DNA from: Bacteroidales bacterium
Lineage (GTDB): Bacteria > Bacteroidota > Bacteroidia > Bacteroidales > P3
Assembly (NCBI GenBank): GCA_017616895.1
Contig: JAFZXE010000026.1
Span: forward strand, 98,516-162,515
Length of the DNA stretch: 64,000 nucleotides
Direction: 5' to 3'
Positions 1 to 8,705 of this stretch are shown in pieces. Below the pieces are notes generated by a model. That model saw only the letters and a program-made list of their open reading frames with translations. It did no database searches and was not told the DNA's origin. A program made the translations under genes and the position numbers. Within the stretch, counting starts at the first letter, position 1. Each line of letters starts with the position of its first letter.

Positions 1-372
1 GGTGTCTTTAGCTTCAAAATGTTTCATAATTACGACCTTTGCCTGACGAGAGGGAAGACGCTGGATGAGTTTTTGTGCGATGAGGAGACGTTCCTCATAG
101 TTGTCTTCTTCTTCGGTAATGTCGGATATAAGGACGGGTTGATGTTGACGACGGAGGTAATCGATAGAGCGGTTGCGAACCAAAGTGAGGCACCAGGATT
201 CGAGGTTTTGGATGTTGTGGAGGTTGGAGCGGTGGTTCCAGAGAGAGACGAAACAATCCTGAACGATGTCGGCAGCGAGGTCCTCGTTGTGCAATATAGA
301 TTCAGCCAGACGCTGCATGCGAGGTTGCAGAGGGAGGAACTGGTTGAGGAACTGCTCAGAGGAGTGTTTCAT
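1..372 (-). CDS. ECF RNA polymerase sigma factor (partial, runs off left edge)
   Basis: Reading the minus strand from the ATG at 372 gives 124 uninterrupted codons to the window edge. The product looks like an extracytoplasmic-function sigma-70 factor. Residues 31-75 carry region 2 (DIVQDCFVSLW, then NIQNLESW and RNRSIDYLRR), which binds core RNA polymerase and the -10 element. Region 4, for the -35 element, begins near residue 99 (AQKLIQRLPSRQ) and is cut by the edge. Such factors in Bacteroidales usually sit beside an anti-sigma factor, which would lie outside the window to the left. The target regulon cannot be inferred. Confidence 0.9.
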   Translation of the reverse strand, partial: MKHSSEQFLNQFLPLQPRMQRLAESILHNEDLAADIVQDCFVSLWNHRSNLHNIQNLESWCLTLVRNRSIDYLRRQHQPVLISDITEEEDNYEERLLIAQKLIQRLPSRQAKVVIMKHFEAKDT

Positions 373-1145
373 ATCTATAAGACGCAGAAAGGGGCGAAAT
401 CTTACATTAGGGGGTAAGAATTTGTTGGTAAGTGAGGTTTTTTGAAGAGAATTGTTGAAAAGTTTTGATAGTGGATGTTGAAAAAGGGAAGGGAGAGGCA
501 CCCATGTTTATTTTTGGGCGATTTATGAAAGGTTTTTCACAAAGTCGTTAGGGCGTATGTTGGTTTCAACAAAGAGGTGTTTATGCGATTATAAACAGAT
601 GTTGAAAGTGGAAACAAGACGGTGAGAGAGAGGGAGATGGAGTGTTGATAGAGCTGTTAGGAGCGGGTGTTAAGTTTTGGTGTATGGAGAGCAGTTAGGG
701 AGATATTAACCAAATTAACAAGGAAAGAAAAAATCATTATTTTTTTATCTATATTTTATTTTTCTTTTTTCATTTTCCCATTAGATGAAAGGTGTTGGTA
801 AAAAAGATAGTTATAAATGTAAAAAAATTCGCTGAACGCAAAATATTTGTTGTAGTTTTGTAGGGTGAAAATGAATGAGTGATTGTGAGTAAGATTGTGC
901 AAAACAATGAGATAGAATAGGAGAGGGGTTTATAGTTTCAGTTGATTGCAGAAGGCGAAGATTTGAGAATGTTGGTGAAGGCGATGAGTTCTCTGACATT
1001 CCTCTGACATTTGTTTGACATTTGTCTGACAGAAACTGCTGTTCAGATGCTGTTCAGATGGGGGTTAGAGTATGTGCAAAAGGGAGGCAGAAGGGTAGTG
1101 GAGTTGTTTAATTGTTGAAATGTTACATTTATAAATAAGAATGGT
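373..1145. other. 773-bp intergenic region
   Basis: No convincing gene is seen here. The stretch is AT-rich around 715-780. It has a weak promoter-like TAGTTTTG at 853-860 and an 11-bp tandem array at 991-1057, listed separately. If that promoter is used, the array lies in the 5' leader of the gene at 1146. Confidence 0.6.
991..1057. repeat. 11-bp tandem repeats (4 + 2 units)
   Basis: Four contiguous 11-bp units lie at 991-1001, 1002-1012, 1013-1023 and 1024-1034, based on CTCTGACATTT. After one base, two further 11-bp units of a different sequence follow at 1036-1046 and 1047-1057 (CTGCTGTTCAG and ATGCTGTTCAG). The unit length is the same in both blocks although the sequences are unrelated. 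Confidence 0.85.
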
Positions 1146-1778
1146 ATGGAAAAGAAAAAAGAAGAGACGACGTTGAAAGAGCAGATTGAAGCGCTTGCTG
1201 TGCAGGTGGAGAAATTGACGGAACAGGTGAAACTGCTGAGTGAGATAACCGGGAAGAAGAAACGTGCGGCGAAGGGTGAAAGAACTGACAAGCAGAAGGC
1301 TCAACAGGAGAAGTTCAAAACGGTGTCGAAACTGGCTGCTGCGATGAAGACTGCATATATGATCGGGATGAGATTGAAGGCCAAGAGAAAGGGTGAGAAT
1401 CCGAGAGATGTGTTTAAGAGGATAAATCTGCAAAAGTTTTACGGATCAACTGTGGATTACAAGAGGTTGCAACTGAGCTATGGGACAGGCAATATGGTTG
1501 AGCTAAAGGCTGCGAAGACAACGGAAGAAGGCAAGGTTAGGGTGGAGTATGGTATAAAGGGTGAAAAGAGTACGGAAGAAAATATGGTGTTTATATTTGT
1601 TTTCTGCAAGGATTTGATGAAGGGAAAGCTGGCAAGAACGTATAAAGGAAAAGTGGAGTGTGAGTGCGATGTGCCGGAAGAATGGAAAGGGAAGGAAATG
1701 TATGTTTATGCGTTTTCATATAGCAATGAGAGAAACGTATATTCGAATACGAGTTGTATAAATGTTGAAAAAAATTGA
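1146..1778 (+). CDS. DUF6266-like protein with N-terminal coiled coil
   Basis: The 210-residue product starts with a charged heptad-rich segment (about residues 5-35, likely coiled coil) and a lysine-rich stretch. From about residue 55 it resembles my recollection of the DUF6266 family of Bacteroidetes: a helical segment (SKLAAAMKTAYMIGM), then VDYKRLQLSYG near residue 100, then a beta-rich C-terminal part ending in YVYAFSYSNERNVYSNTS. DUF6266 proteins have no known function. There is no signal peptide. The gene stands alone between a repeat-bearing leader and a promoter for the next gene. The family assignment is tentative. Confidence 0.6.
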   Translation: MEKKKEETTLKEQIEALAVQVEKLTEQVKLLSEITGKKKRAAKGERTDKQKAQQEKFKTVSKLAAAMKTAYMIGMRLKAKRKGENPRDVFKRINLQKFYGSTVDYKRLQLSYGTGNMVELKAAKTTEEGKVRVEYGIKGEKSTEENMVFIFVFCKDLMKGKLARTYKGKVECECDVPEEWKGKEMYVYAFSYSNERNVYSNTSCINVEKN

Positions 1779-1841
1779 CGGGTCGTGACGGTTTTGGAAA
1801 TTTTGTGCAACTAACTATACGAGAGATCTCAAAAAAATTCG

Positions 1842-1849
1842 TATATTTG
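1842..1849 (+). promoter_or_regulatory. Bacteroidetes -7 box (TATATTTG)
   Basis: The octamer matches TAnnTTTG and lies 37 bp upstream of the ATG at 1887. No clear TTTG -33 box is seen at the expected spacing. Confidence 0.6.
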
Positions 1850-1886
1850 CACATTAAAACAAATTAAAAACCAAAAAATTAAAGCC

Positions 1887-3311
1887 ATGAAAAGAATTGT
1901 ACTAATCATGATGGTATTTGCTGCGATGGCGGTGAATGCACAGTCGATTCAGCTGAGTTTTACGGCAGTTGACAACGATGGAAAGTATCATGAATTCCAA
2001 TCTGTTCAGATTACGAATCTGACAAGAGGATGGAGTGAGACGCTGACGTACCCGGACACTACGTTTACGCTAGATGCCGGCAACGAGAGCGGAATAGAGA
2101 GTGTGGAAGGATTGAGAGCAGGGTTGATGCAGAACTATCCTAATCCGTTTGCTGGACATACGGAAACGGTGCTGAGTTTGGACGAGTCGGGTATGGTGAC
2201 GGTAAGATTGGTGAGGATGAACGGCGCTGTGGAATATGAAAAGAGCGGATATATGACTGCCGGAGATTACCATTTGGGGATAGATGTTTCAGGGAAAGGA
2301 ATGGTATATCTGCAGGTTCAGACAGAGAAAAGAAACTATGTGACCAAGATGGTGAACATGAGAAATGGAGGTACATCGAAGGTGGAAATAGCTCAGACAT
2401 CGACCTCACCGAAAAGGACAACAAGAAAGGAAGGGGAACTGTTTGATGTGGGAGACAGGATGATGTTTACTGCGATGGATATTGAGAACAACCGGGTGAT
2501 ATACAGCGATGCGGTGATTAGGACACAAGAAGTAAGCGAACAGATAACGCTGACGTTCACCGCAGAGACAGAAAACAGGTGTATTGTGCCGTTCAATATG
2601 TCACAGAGGTTATTTATTCCAGACGGGCCACATTGCCAGGAGGGAGGTCTGATGGTGGGATTGGATGTGACGGGATATGATGAAGATAGAACAATACAGA
2701 ACGCCAGCGAAATAGCATCGGTGTGTATCAACTATGAACACTCCTTTATGGGCGAACATAGCATAACACTGATATGTCCGAATGGACAGCAGAGCGTATT
2801 GAAAGAGAATGGAGGGTATAATGGTATGGCAGGTTATCCATACGGAGGAAACAACCACAACGACTATGACGGCCAACAGGCATGTGACGAGCTGGACAAT
2901 ATGTACGGAATAGGGCTTGAGTACTGTTTCAGCCAGAATCAGGGATATAAGTATGTGAACGGAGAGCCGGCAAACTCGGTAGTAGTGGCACAGAACTATT
3001 TCAACGACAACGCATATATAGATACGGTAACGGTGACGTTTGGCGAGATATCGGCGCCGTTTTACGGAACGGTAAGCGAGCCGTTCGGCAGCACGTTTGC
3101 GACGAAACACGCGAGCGACAAAGAAAACAAAAAGGACTACTATAGGCCGTCGCGCGATTTCGCAGAGCTGGTGGGTTGTCCGATTAACGGGACGTGGTAT
3201 ATAGAGATAGTAGATAGGTGGGCAATTGATAACGGATGGTTTTTCGGATGGTCGATAGATATAGAGACGACCTGCGATGAAGCACCGACAGGAAACCAAA
3301 CTGACAAATAA
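1887..3311 (+). CDS. secreted proprotein-convertase P-domain protein with N-terminal T9SS-like module
   Basis: The 474-residue product has a signal peptide (residues 1-19, ending VNAQ). Residues 79-162 look like a T9SS type A sorting domain (NYPNPF near 83-88, then GKGMVYLQV), but they lie near the N terminus rather than at the C terminus where this signal acts. Residues about 236-466 resemble the P/homo-B domain of proprotein convertases, with EHSITLICPNGQ and the typical ending GCPINGTWYIEIVD..WFFGWSIDIE. No protease domain is present. P-domains in Bacteroidetes occur in many secreted adhesins and peptidases. The protein is likely exported; its binding partner is unknown. A 16-bp stem-loop follows the stop. 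Confidence 0.8.
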   Translation: MKRIVLIMMVFAAMAVNAQSIQLSFTAVDNDGKYHEFQSVQITNLTRGWSETLTYPDTTFTLDAGNESGIESVEGLRAGLMQNYPNPFAGHTETVLSLDESGMVTVRLVRMNGAVEYEKSGYMTAGDYHLGIDVSGKGMVYLQVQTEKRNYVTKMVNMRNGGTSKVEIAQTSTSPKRTTRKEGELFDVGDRMMFTAMDIENNRVIYSDAVIRTQEVSEQITLTFTAETENRCIVPFNMSQRLFIPDGPHCQEGGLMVGLDVTGYDEDRTIQNASEIASVCINYEHSFMGEHSITLICPNGQQSVLKENGGYNGMAGYPYGGNNHNDYDGQQACDELDNMYGIGLEYCFSQNQGYKYVNGEPANSVVVAQNYFNDNAYIDTVTVTFGEISAPFYGTVSEPFGSTFATKHASDKENKKDYYRPSRDFAELVGCPINGTWYIEIVDRWAIDNGWFFGWSIDIETTCDEAPTGNQTDK

Positions 3312-3317
3312 ATGCAA

Positions 3318-3353
3318 AAAGGGTGGGGGATTTGAGAAAATCCTCCACTCTTT
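3318..3353 (+). terminator. stem-loop after P-domain gene
   Basis: The arms 3318-3333 and 3338-3353 pair over 16 bp with two G-T wobbles around a GAGA tetraloop (3334-3337), starting 6 bp after the stop at 3311. There is no clear T-tract beyond the stem, so it may act as a terminator or as an mRNA-stabilising hairpin. Confidence 0.7.
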
Positions 3354-3462
3354 GTAAATGGAAGTCCACGAAAAACCCAGGCGGGGTAATATATGATGGA
3401 AGATAACATTTGATTGGTTATAAATAATGGAGTGAGGAGGGAAGGAAGATGAAAGTTTTTCT

Positions 3463-3470
3463 TATCTTTG
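3463..3470 (+). promoter_or_regulatory. Bacteroidetes -7 box (TATCTTTG) for nadA
   Basis: TATCTTTG followed by CA lies 46 bp upstream of the nadA ATG at 3517 and matches TAnnTTTG. It follows the stem-loop at 3318-3353, so nadA appears to have its own transcript. Confidence 0.6.
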
Positions 3471-3516
3471 CAAATTGATAAAGTGTGTTTTTTTATAAAG
3501 AAACTATAATTATTAC

Positions 3517-4470
3517 ATGATGGAAGATATAAAAAGACTGCAACAGGAGATTACCGAACTCAAGAGAAAGAAAAACGCCGTGATACTGGGGCATTACTAC
3601 CAGCGGCCGGAGATACAGGAGGTGTCGGATTATATAGGCGACAGCTTGGCGTTGGCGCAGGAGGCGCAGAGGTGTATGGCGGACATCATAGTGTTTTGCG
3701 GCGTACACTTTATGGCTGAGACGGCGAAGATATTGAATCCGACGAGGAAGGTGCTGCTTCCGGTGATGGAGGCGGGATGTTCACTGGCGGAGTCGTGCAA
3801 GGCGGAAGACTTGAGAAGGTTTCACGCGGAACATAAGGACCATATAGTAATATCGTATATAAACTGTACGGCGGAGGTGAAGGCGGAGAGCGACCTGATA
3901 TGTACGAGTGGAAACGCGGAGAAGCTGGTGAACGCGCTGCCGAAAGAGCAGAAGATAATATTCGCTCCGGACAAGAACCTGGGATCGTATATAAACTCGA
4001 AGACGGGACGGGAGATGCTGCTGTGGAACGGTGTGTGTACGGTACACGACGCGATGCAGGCGGAAGGGGTGCTGAAACTGAAAGCGGAGAATATGGACGC
4101 TCCGGTGATTGCGCATCCGGAATGTAACGCGGCGCTGCTGAAGGTGGCGGACTTCGTGGGTTCGACGAAGGCGATGCTGAACTATATAAAGAAGAGCGAC
4201 GCGAAGAGGTTTATCGTGGTGACGGAAAGCGGCATACTTTATGAGATGAAGAAGGAGAACCCGGACAGAGAGTTTATAACGCTGAAGGACGAGAAGAGCT
4301 GCGCGTGTGACGACTGCGGATATATGAAGATGAACACGCTGGAGAACCTGCTGGCGTGCCTGAGGGACGAGACTCCGGAGATAGTGATGAGCGAGGAGTT
4401 GATAGAGGCGGCGAAGAGACCGATAGTGCGGATGCTGGAGATGTCGAGGGAGATGGGAATCATTAAATAG
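3517..4470 (+). CDS. nadA: quinolinate synthase A
   Basis: The 317-residue protein is a full-length NadA, which condenses iminoaspartate with dihydroxyacetone phosphate to quinolinate in NAD synthesis, using a [4Fe-4S] cluster. The N terminus has the family pattern (AVILGHYYQRPEIQEVSDYIGDS). The three cluster cysteines expected from crystallised homologues are C88 (MEAGCSLAE), C174 (GVCTVH) and C267 (CACDDCGYMKMNTLE). It begins with two consecutive methionines; either could be the start. No nadB or nadC is adjacent. NadK is encoded further on at 15307. Confidence 0.97.
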   Translation: MMEDIKRLQQEITELKRKKNAVILGHYYQRPEIQEVSDYIGDSLALAQEAQRCMADIIVFCGVHFMAETAKILNPTRKVLLPVMEAGCSLAESCKAEDLRRFHAEHKDHIVISYINCTAEVKAESDLICTSGNAEKLVNALPKEQKIIFAPDKNLGSYINSKTGREMLLWNGVCTVHDAMQAEGVLKLKAENMDAPVIAHPECNAALLKVADFVGSTKAMLNYIKKSDAKRFIVVTESGILYEMKKENPDREFITLKDEKSCACDDCGYMKMNTLENLLACLRDETPEIVMSEELIEAAKRPIVRMLEMSREMGIIK

Positions 4471-4477
4471 TGAAGGA

Positions 4478-4541
4478 GTGAAATTGTTAAGGTGTGAAAT
4501 TGTTAAGATGTGAAATTGTTAAGAAGTTAAGGTGTTTAGTT
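4478..4541. repeat. 8-bp tandem repeat array (GTGAAATT/GTTAAGGT type)
   Basis: Eight consecutive 8-bp units of the form GTGAAATT or GTTAAGGT run from 4478 to 4541. The first six also form three 16-bp repeats (4478-4493, 4494-4509, 4510-4525). The array begins 8 bp after the nadA stop and covers the GTG proposed as start of the next gene. A related 8-bp array lies at 34475-34506. Confidence 0.8.
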
Positions 4542-6361
4542 GTGGACATAGGGGGTACTTTATTCTGATGCTGCTGATGGCGGTGTTGCTGCCTGTTGGT
4601 GCGAGGGGGCAGCTGGTGATTACGCCGGGGTGTGAGTTTCCGACGAACTGGACGCCTGACTCGCTGGTGAGGAACGTGCTGCTGGGAACGGGCGTGAGGG
4701 TGAGCAACGTTAGGTTGAACGGAAGCGAGGGAATAATAAGCAACGGAGGCGACAGCTGCGGGATGATAGGAATCTTCACAACGGGAGAGCAGGAGACGAA
4801 CCTGGGAATAGAGTCGGGGATAGTGCTTGCCACCGGATGTGTGGATGGAGTGGCGGGAGTAAATAATGACTGGGGATTCACAGGATGGGATTGTACGAGT
4901 AATTATCGTTGTAGTTTGCTTGAAGATATAATAGGTGTTGATGATGAATGGGGGGGATGGGGAGGAGCGAACGATGTTGTGCTGCTGGAGTTTGATTTTG
5001 TGCCCACGAGTGACTCGATAGTGTTTGAATATGTGTTCGGGTCGGAAGAATACCCGGAATATGTTTATTCGTTTAACGACGCGTTCGGATTTTTCATAAG
5101 TGGACAGAATCCGTACGGAGGACAGCCGTATGTGAACAAAAACATAGCGCTTATTCCGAATACGGAAATGCCGATAACCATCAATAATGTGAACGATTGG
5201 GACAATACGGAATACTATGTAAATAATGAGTATGGTCAGTGGGTGCAGTATGACGGATTTACGGTTCCGCTTGCGGCGGAGGCGAAGGTGGTGCCGAATA
5301 CGATGTATCACCTGATAATAGCGATAGCCGACGCATCGGATTGGGCGTTGGATTCGGGAGTGTTTTTGAAGGCGAACAGTTTGACGTCGATAGCAGATAC
5401 CATATATGACACGATATGCTACGGAGAGTGCTATCAGTTTATAGATACTACGGTATGCGAGTCGGGGGTATATGTGCACGGAGAAGATCGAGCGGAGACG
5501 ACGCTTATACTATATGTAAGAGATGCGAACGAGACGAGCTATCAGAGTGACACGATAAGGCAGGGAGATTTGCCCTGGGTTTACGAAGGACGGATATACA
5601 ACTCGCAGGTGATGAACGACAGCGTGATGCTGACGGATCAGTTTGGTTGCGACAGCTTGGTGATGTACAGCCTTTATGTGACATACGCGACATACGATAC
5701 GGTGACGATTTGCGAAGGCGAGGTGTATGAGATGGAAGGACAGCAGTTTTCGGAGAAGGGGAATTATGTGATAAGATATGTGACGGAGCAGGGGTGCGAC
5801 AGCAGCCATTATCTGCACCTCGATGTTGTGAAGAAGCCGGAAGCGCGGATACATGTGGAGCCGGAGAAAGCGGATGTGGAGAATAGAGAGATAAAAGTGT
5901 ATGACCAAAGCAAGAGAGGAACGAGCAGGAGTTGGTATGTAGAAGGGGAGATGATGGGTAGAGAAGCGGTGCTGGAGTTTGAGTATCCGATAGAGAAAGA
6001 TTCGGTGAGGGTGACGCTGGTTTCGGAGTCGGGATATGAATGCACAGATACGGCAGAGACGGTGATATATTATGACAGATGTGCGTTGTGGGTACCCAAT
6101 GTGTTCGCGCCTGAGATAGAGGGTAACGACAGGTTTAGGGTTGTGTCGGAATGTATAGAGGAGATGGAGTTGTGGATATATAATAGAGAGGGGATGCAGG
6201 TGTTCCACACGACGAATGCGGAGGAGAGTTGGGACGGATGTAACCAGCGGACGGGCGAGAAGTGTGTGGGAGGCAGCTATGTCTATACTATTAATTATAG
6301 GATGACGAGTTCGCCGATTACGAAGAGGGCGAGGACGGGGATGGTGATGTTGTTGAGGTGA
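4532..6361 (+). CDS. secreted choice-of-anchor L protein with T9SS type B sorting domain
   Basis: The product has a hydrophobic export signal ending GARGQ (residues 1-27 if the GTG at 4532 is used). Residues about 35-285 match the choice-of-anchor L domain (ESGIVLATG, DFVPTSDSIVFEYVFGSEEYPEYV, NDAFGFFISG). The middle has modules with Cys-Asp-Ser motifs (EGEVYEMEGQQFSEKGNY, TEQGCDSSHYLHLDV). The end, about 515-609, is a gliding-motility-associated/T9SS type B C-terminal domain (WVPNVFAPEIEGNDRF, GSYVYTINY), so the protein probably leaves through T9SS and is cell-surface bound or released. The GTG start lies in a tandem repeat; the ATG at 4568 is an alternative but leaves a short signal lacking positive charge. 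Confidence 0.85.
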   Translation: MFSCGHRGYFILMLLMAVLLPVGARGQLVITPGCEFPTNWTPDSLVRNVLLGTGVRVSNVRLNGSEGIISNGGDSCGMIGIFTTGEQETNLGIESGIVLATGCVDGVAGVNNDWGFTGWDCTSNYRCSLLEDIIGVDDEWGGWGGANDVVLLEFDFVPTSDSIVFEYVFGSEEYPEYVYSFNDAFGFFISGQNPYGGQPYVNKNIALIPNTEMPITINNVNDWDNTEYYVNNEYGQWVQYDGFTVPLAAEAKVVPNTMYHLIIAIADASDWALDSGVFLKANSLTSIADTIYDTICYGECYQFIDTTVCESGVYVHGEDRAETTLILYVRDANETSYQSDTIRQGDLPWVYEGRIYNSQVMNDSVMLTDQFGCDSLVMYSLYVTYATYDTVTICEGEVYEMEGQQFSEKGNYVIRYVTEQGCDSSHYLHLDVVKKPEARIHVEPEKADVENREIKVYDQSKRGTSRSWYVEGEMMGREAVLEFEYPIEKDSVRVTLVSESGYECTDTAETVIYYDRCALWVPNVFAPEIEGNDRFRVVSECIEEMELWIYNREGMQVFHTTNAEESWDGCNQRTGEKCVGGSYVYTINYRMTSSPITKRARTGMVMLLR

Positions 6362-6428
6362 GAAAATTTGAGTTTTAAGCTGTAAGTTTTAAGTAATGGG
6401 TTGGAAGTGTTGAACGATAGGGGTGGGG

Positions 6429-6464
6429 TTTTCTAGATAAACTAGATTTTCTAGATGAACTAGA
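6429..6464. repeat. 9-bp CTAGA tandem repeats (4 units)
   Basis: Four 9-bp units ending in CTAGA lie at 6429-6437, 6438-6446, 6447-6455 and 6456-6464. Units 1 and 3 are identical. A second array of the same kind lies at 37604-37630. CTAG is generally rare in bacterial genomes, which makes the clustering noticeable. Confidence 0.8.
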
Positions 6465-6514
6465 GGGGGGTGTTGATATGTTGGTGGAGATTGTTAATAT
6501 CGATGTTTTTTGAA

Positions 6515-6530
6515 TGTTTCACGTGAAACA
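6515..6530. promoter_or_regulatory. parS: parS centromere site (ParB binding)
   Basis: TGTTTCACGTGAAACA is a perfect 16-bp palindrome and an exact match to the widely conserved chromosomal parS consensus TGTTnCACGTGAAACA. ParB binds it and loads SMC complexes to segregate the origin region. It lies between genes, 47 bp upstream of the pseudouridine synthase. No parA or parB gene is in the window. In most bacteria such sites lie near the replication origin. Confidence 0.9.
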
Positions 6531-6576
6531 TTGGTGATAAATGGAGAAGGTTTTTTAATAACGGAGAAAAAGAGAG

Positions 6577-7452
6577 ATGAATCAGACAGAATATAAAGTT
6601 GAGAAGCCGATGGAGCTGCTTGCTTTTTTGATGGAGAAGATGGCGGGAGCGAGTCGGTCGAAGGTGAAAGAGGTGCTGACGCACAGTGTGAGTGTTGACG
6701 GGAAGAAGACGTCGCAGTTTAACTATCCTTTGATGCCGGGAATGACGGTGACGATTGGGGTGAAGAAATACAAGGAGCGGTTTGTGCCGAAGGATATAGA
6801 CATCGTTTATGAAGACCAACACCTGATGGTGATAAACAAGCACGAAGGGTTGGTGTCGTACAGCAGCAAGCCAGCGGACAGGACGGCGATTTCGATAGTG
6901 AACCAATATTTCGACTCGACACATCAGCATTGTCGGGCGCATGTGGTGCACAGGTTGGACAGAGACACGAGCGGATTGATGCTGGTGGCGAAGAGCAAAG
7001 AAGTGTCGAGGAAGTTTGAGGAAGATTGGAAGGGGATAGTGTATGACAGAGCATACGTGGCTGTGGTGTGGGGAGTGATGGAAGAGAAGGCGGATACGAT
7101 TACGAGTTGGCTGACTGACGGAAGATATTGTGTGTTGTCGTCGCCGACAGACAACGGAGGGAAGAAAGCGGTGACACACTATGAGGTGAAGAAACGGAGT
7201 CGGAAATACACGCTGATAGAGTTGCGGCTCGACACAGGGCGGCGCAACCAGATAAGGGTGCAGATGAGAGAGCTGGGACATCCGGTGGTGCATGATCCGA
7301 TGTATGGATATAAAGAAGATTCGGCACCGATAAACCGGTTGGCGCTGCATGCGTTCAAGTTGTGTTTTGTTCATCCGGTGACGGGTAGGAAGCTGCAGTT
7401 TTCGACGCCCTATCCGTCGTCGTTTGAGAAGTTGGTGGGGGATGGGAAGTGA
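6577..7452 (+). CDS. S4-domain RluA/RluD-family pseudouridine synthase
   Basis: The 291-residue enzyme isomerises uridine to pseudouridine in RNA, probably rRNA. An S4 RNA-binding domain covers residues about 10-62 (SRSKVKEVLTHSVSVDG). The catalytic domain starts near 74 (DIVYEDQHLMVINKHEGLVSY) and carries the family motif HRLDRDTSG at 125-133 with catalytic Asp128. The motif LDTGRRNQIRVQMRELGHPVVHD further on completes the RluA/RluD signature. The exact target (RluC, RluD or another paralogue) cannot be assigned from sequence. The parS site lies just upstream. Confidence 0.93.
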   Translation: MNQTEYKVEKPMELLAFLMEKMAGASRSKVKEVLTHSVSVDGKKTSQFNYPLMPGMTVTIGVKKYKERFVPKDIDIVYEDQHLMVINKHEGLVSYSSKPADRTAISIVNQYFDSTHQHCRAHVVHRLDRDTSGLMLVAKSKEVSRKFEEDWKGIVYDRAYVAVVWGVMEEKADTITSWLTDGRYCVLSSPTDNGGKKAVTHYEVKKRSRKYTLIELRLDTGRRNQIRVQMRELGHPVVHDPMYGYKEDSAPINRLALHAFKLCFVHPVTGRKLQFSTPYPSSFEKLVGDGK

Positions 7453-7470
7453 CCTGTGACCAGAGAGGAG
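7450..7470 (+). repeat. single 21-bp unit related to the 51.6-kb array
   Basis: Starting at the TGA stop of the preceding gene, the sequence TGACCTGTGACCAGAG plus AGGAG matches one unit of the 21-bp tandem array at 51576-51680 (unit 51639-51659). This links two distant intergenic sites. Confidence 0.6.
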
Positions 7471-7498
7471 TGAATTTGAAACAATGAAATAATATATT

Positions 7499-7804
7499 AT
7501 GTTTGCGGTTAAGATTACTGCTATACGGTGTGCGAATTATAGAGATTTGCAGGAGCGATATGAGAATCCGATTGAGCATACCTGTGATGTGAGAGAAGGT
7601 ATGGTGTGGGTGAGCAGGGAGGCGAGACGACCCGAAGGATTTTGTGAGGAGGCATGGAAGACGATAAAAGAATTTGTGGAGGAGATGGCGCGAGGAGGAG
7701 GGAATTTTTATGACGGGTGGATGAAGAATCCGAAGAGTGCAATGTTGAGTTGCAACGATGGATTTCGCCCGGTAAGTTTTCTTCTGGAAACCGTAGAAGA
7801 GTAG
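7499..7804 (+). CDS. TIGR04076-like small conserved protein
   Basis: This 101-residue protein resembles the TIGR04076 family of about 85-100 residues with unknown function. Recognisable features are an N-terminal strand (FAVKITAIRC), then C29, then RPEGFCEEAW near residue 44, a GGG, and a C-terminal SCNDGFRPVSFLLE. Conserved cysteines suggest metal or redox chemistry, but that is inference. The start ATG at 7499 gives the expected family length. No signal peptide or membrane segment is seen. Confidence 0.7.
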   Translation: MFAVKITAIRCANYRDLQERYENPIEHTCDVREGMVWVSREARRPEGFCEEAWKTIKEFVEEMARGGGNFYDGWMKNPKSAMLSCNDGFRPVSFLLETVEE

Positions 7805-8009
7805 GGTAGGAGTGTTGCGGTTTGAAAAGAGAGCGAAATAGGCGCTTCTCGTTGAGGAAAAAGAACGGGTAAGGCGTGTGTAAAGTGCTAGGAAACAGGA
7901 GTAAAGGAGCGATTGAGAGAAAAGCGACGAGGTGGTCGGGAAAAATGGGATTGAGGCGACTCAATAAAAAAAACAATATCTCGTTATTAGAAATAGGAAA
8001 CCGATAATA

Positions 8010-8705
8010 GTGGACAGCGAAAAAAACACAAGAAAAGGAATTTTCTGGTCGGCAAGAATTTGCTTGACCGTGTTTTTTGTTGTCATGATGGTTTTGCCAA
8101 CGATGAGTAAAGCGCAGGACACGGTGGACATGAGGCCGTGGAGAGATAAGAAACTCGACTGTCGACTCACGTTGGAGGCAGGAGTGGGGAATATGTTCGG
8201 TGTGGGGTATGGTTTCACAGGAGTTGCACCAGAGATACGGTACCATTTCAACGAGAAATTCTCTTTGAGTGCGGGAGTGAAGGTGACGGAAGGTTTTGGG
8301 TTGGGTACAAACCGAAGCCTGAATGTGCAGAGAGGACAGAGTTTGGCACCGAGGAAGAGCGGGTCGCGGCTATATGAGATGTATGTGTCGGGAGAGTATC
8401 AGGTGAACGAGCGATTGTGGGTGGCGGCCACGCTGATGCATATAGGAGGAGAGATAAACTTCATCCCGTTTTATGGAGACGGGACGCACAACGTCAGCGC
8501 TACCGCGTTTTCGGCAGATTTGAGGTACAGGACGAGGCGAGGGAGCCTGCTGGGGTTTCATCTATCGTATATCAACGACAAGGGCGGTTTGATGGCGCCG
8601 TATCTGTACAGCCCTTACCTGTATGACCCGTGCTGGGACGACCCGTTTGGGTATGGAGAGACGCTGAGAGGCGGGTTTGGGCACAGTTTTGGATTCTATT
8701 ATTGA
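8010..8705 (+). CDS. outer-membrane beta-barrel-like protein
   Basis: The 231-residue product begins at a GTG and has a plausible signal peptide ending MSKAQ (residues 1-36). The rest alternates hydrophobic and polar residues in strands (LTLEAGVGNMFGVGYGF, EIRYHFNEKFSLSAGVKV, LYEMYVSGEYQVNERLWVAATL) and ends in an aromatic residue (SFGFYY), as outer-membrane barrels usually do. I do not recognise a specific family. An in-frame ATG near 8085 would destroy the export signal, so the GTG is preferred. The 205 bp upstream contain nothing else recognisable. Confidence 0.6.
   Translation: MDSEKNTRKGIFWSARICLTVFFVVMMVLPTMSKAQDTVDMRPWRDKKLDCRLTLEAGVGNMFGVGYGFTGVAPEIRYHFNEKFSLSAGVKVTEGFGLGTNRSLNVQRGQSLAPRKSGSRLYEMYVSGEYQVNERLWVAATLMHIGGEINFIPFYGDGTHNVSATAFSADLRYRTRRGSLLGFHLSYINDKGGLMAPYLYSPYLYDPCWDDPFGYGETLRGGFGHSFGFYY

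Noticed and set aside
19-417. 132-codon frame on the + strand at the left edge
   Set aside because: It lies antisense over the ECF sigma factor, whose protein motifs are clear; the + frame has no recognisable features.
2610-3317. 235-codon minus-strand frame
   Set aside because: Antisense shadow of the P-domain protein; the + strand product has a signal peptide and known domains. The same applies to long minus frames at 4487-5479, 5510-6208, 17410-18195 and 30768-31556.
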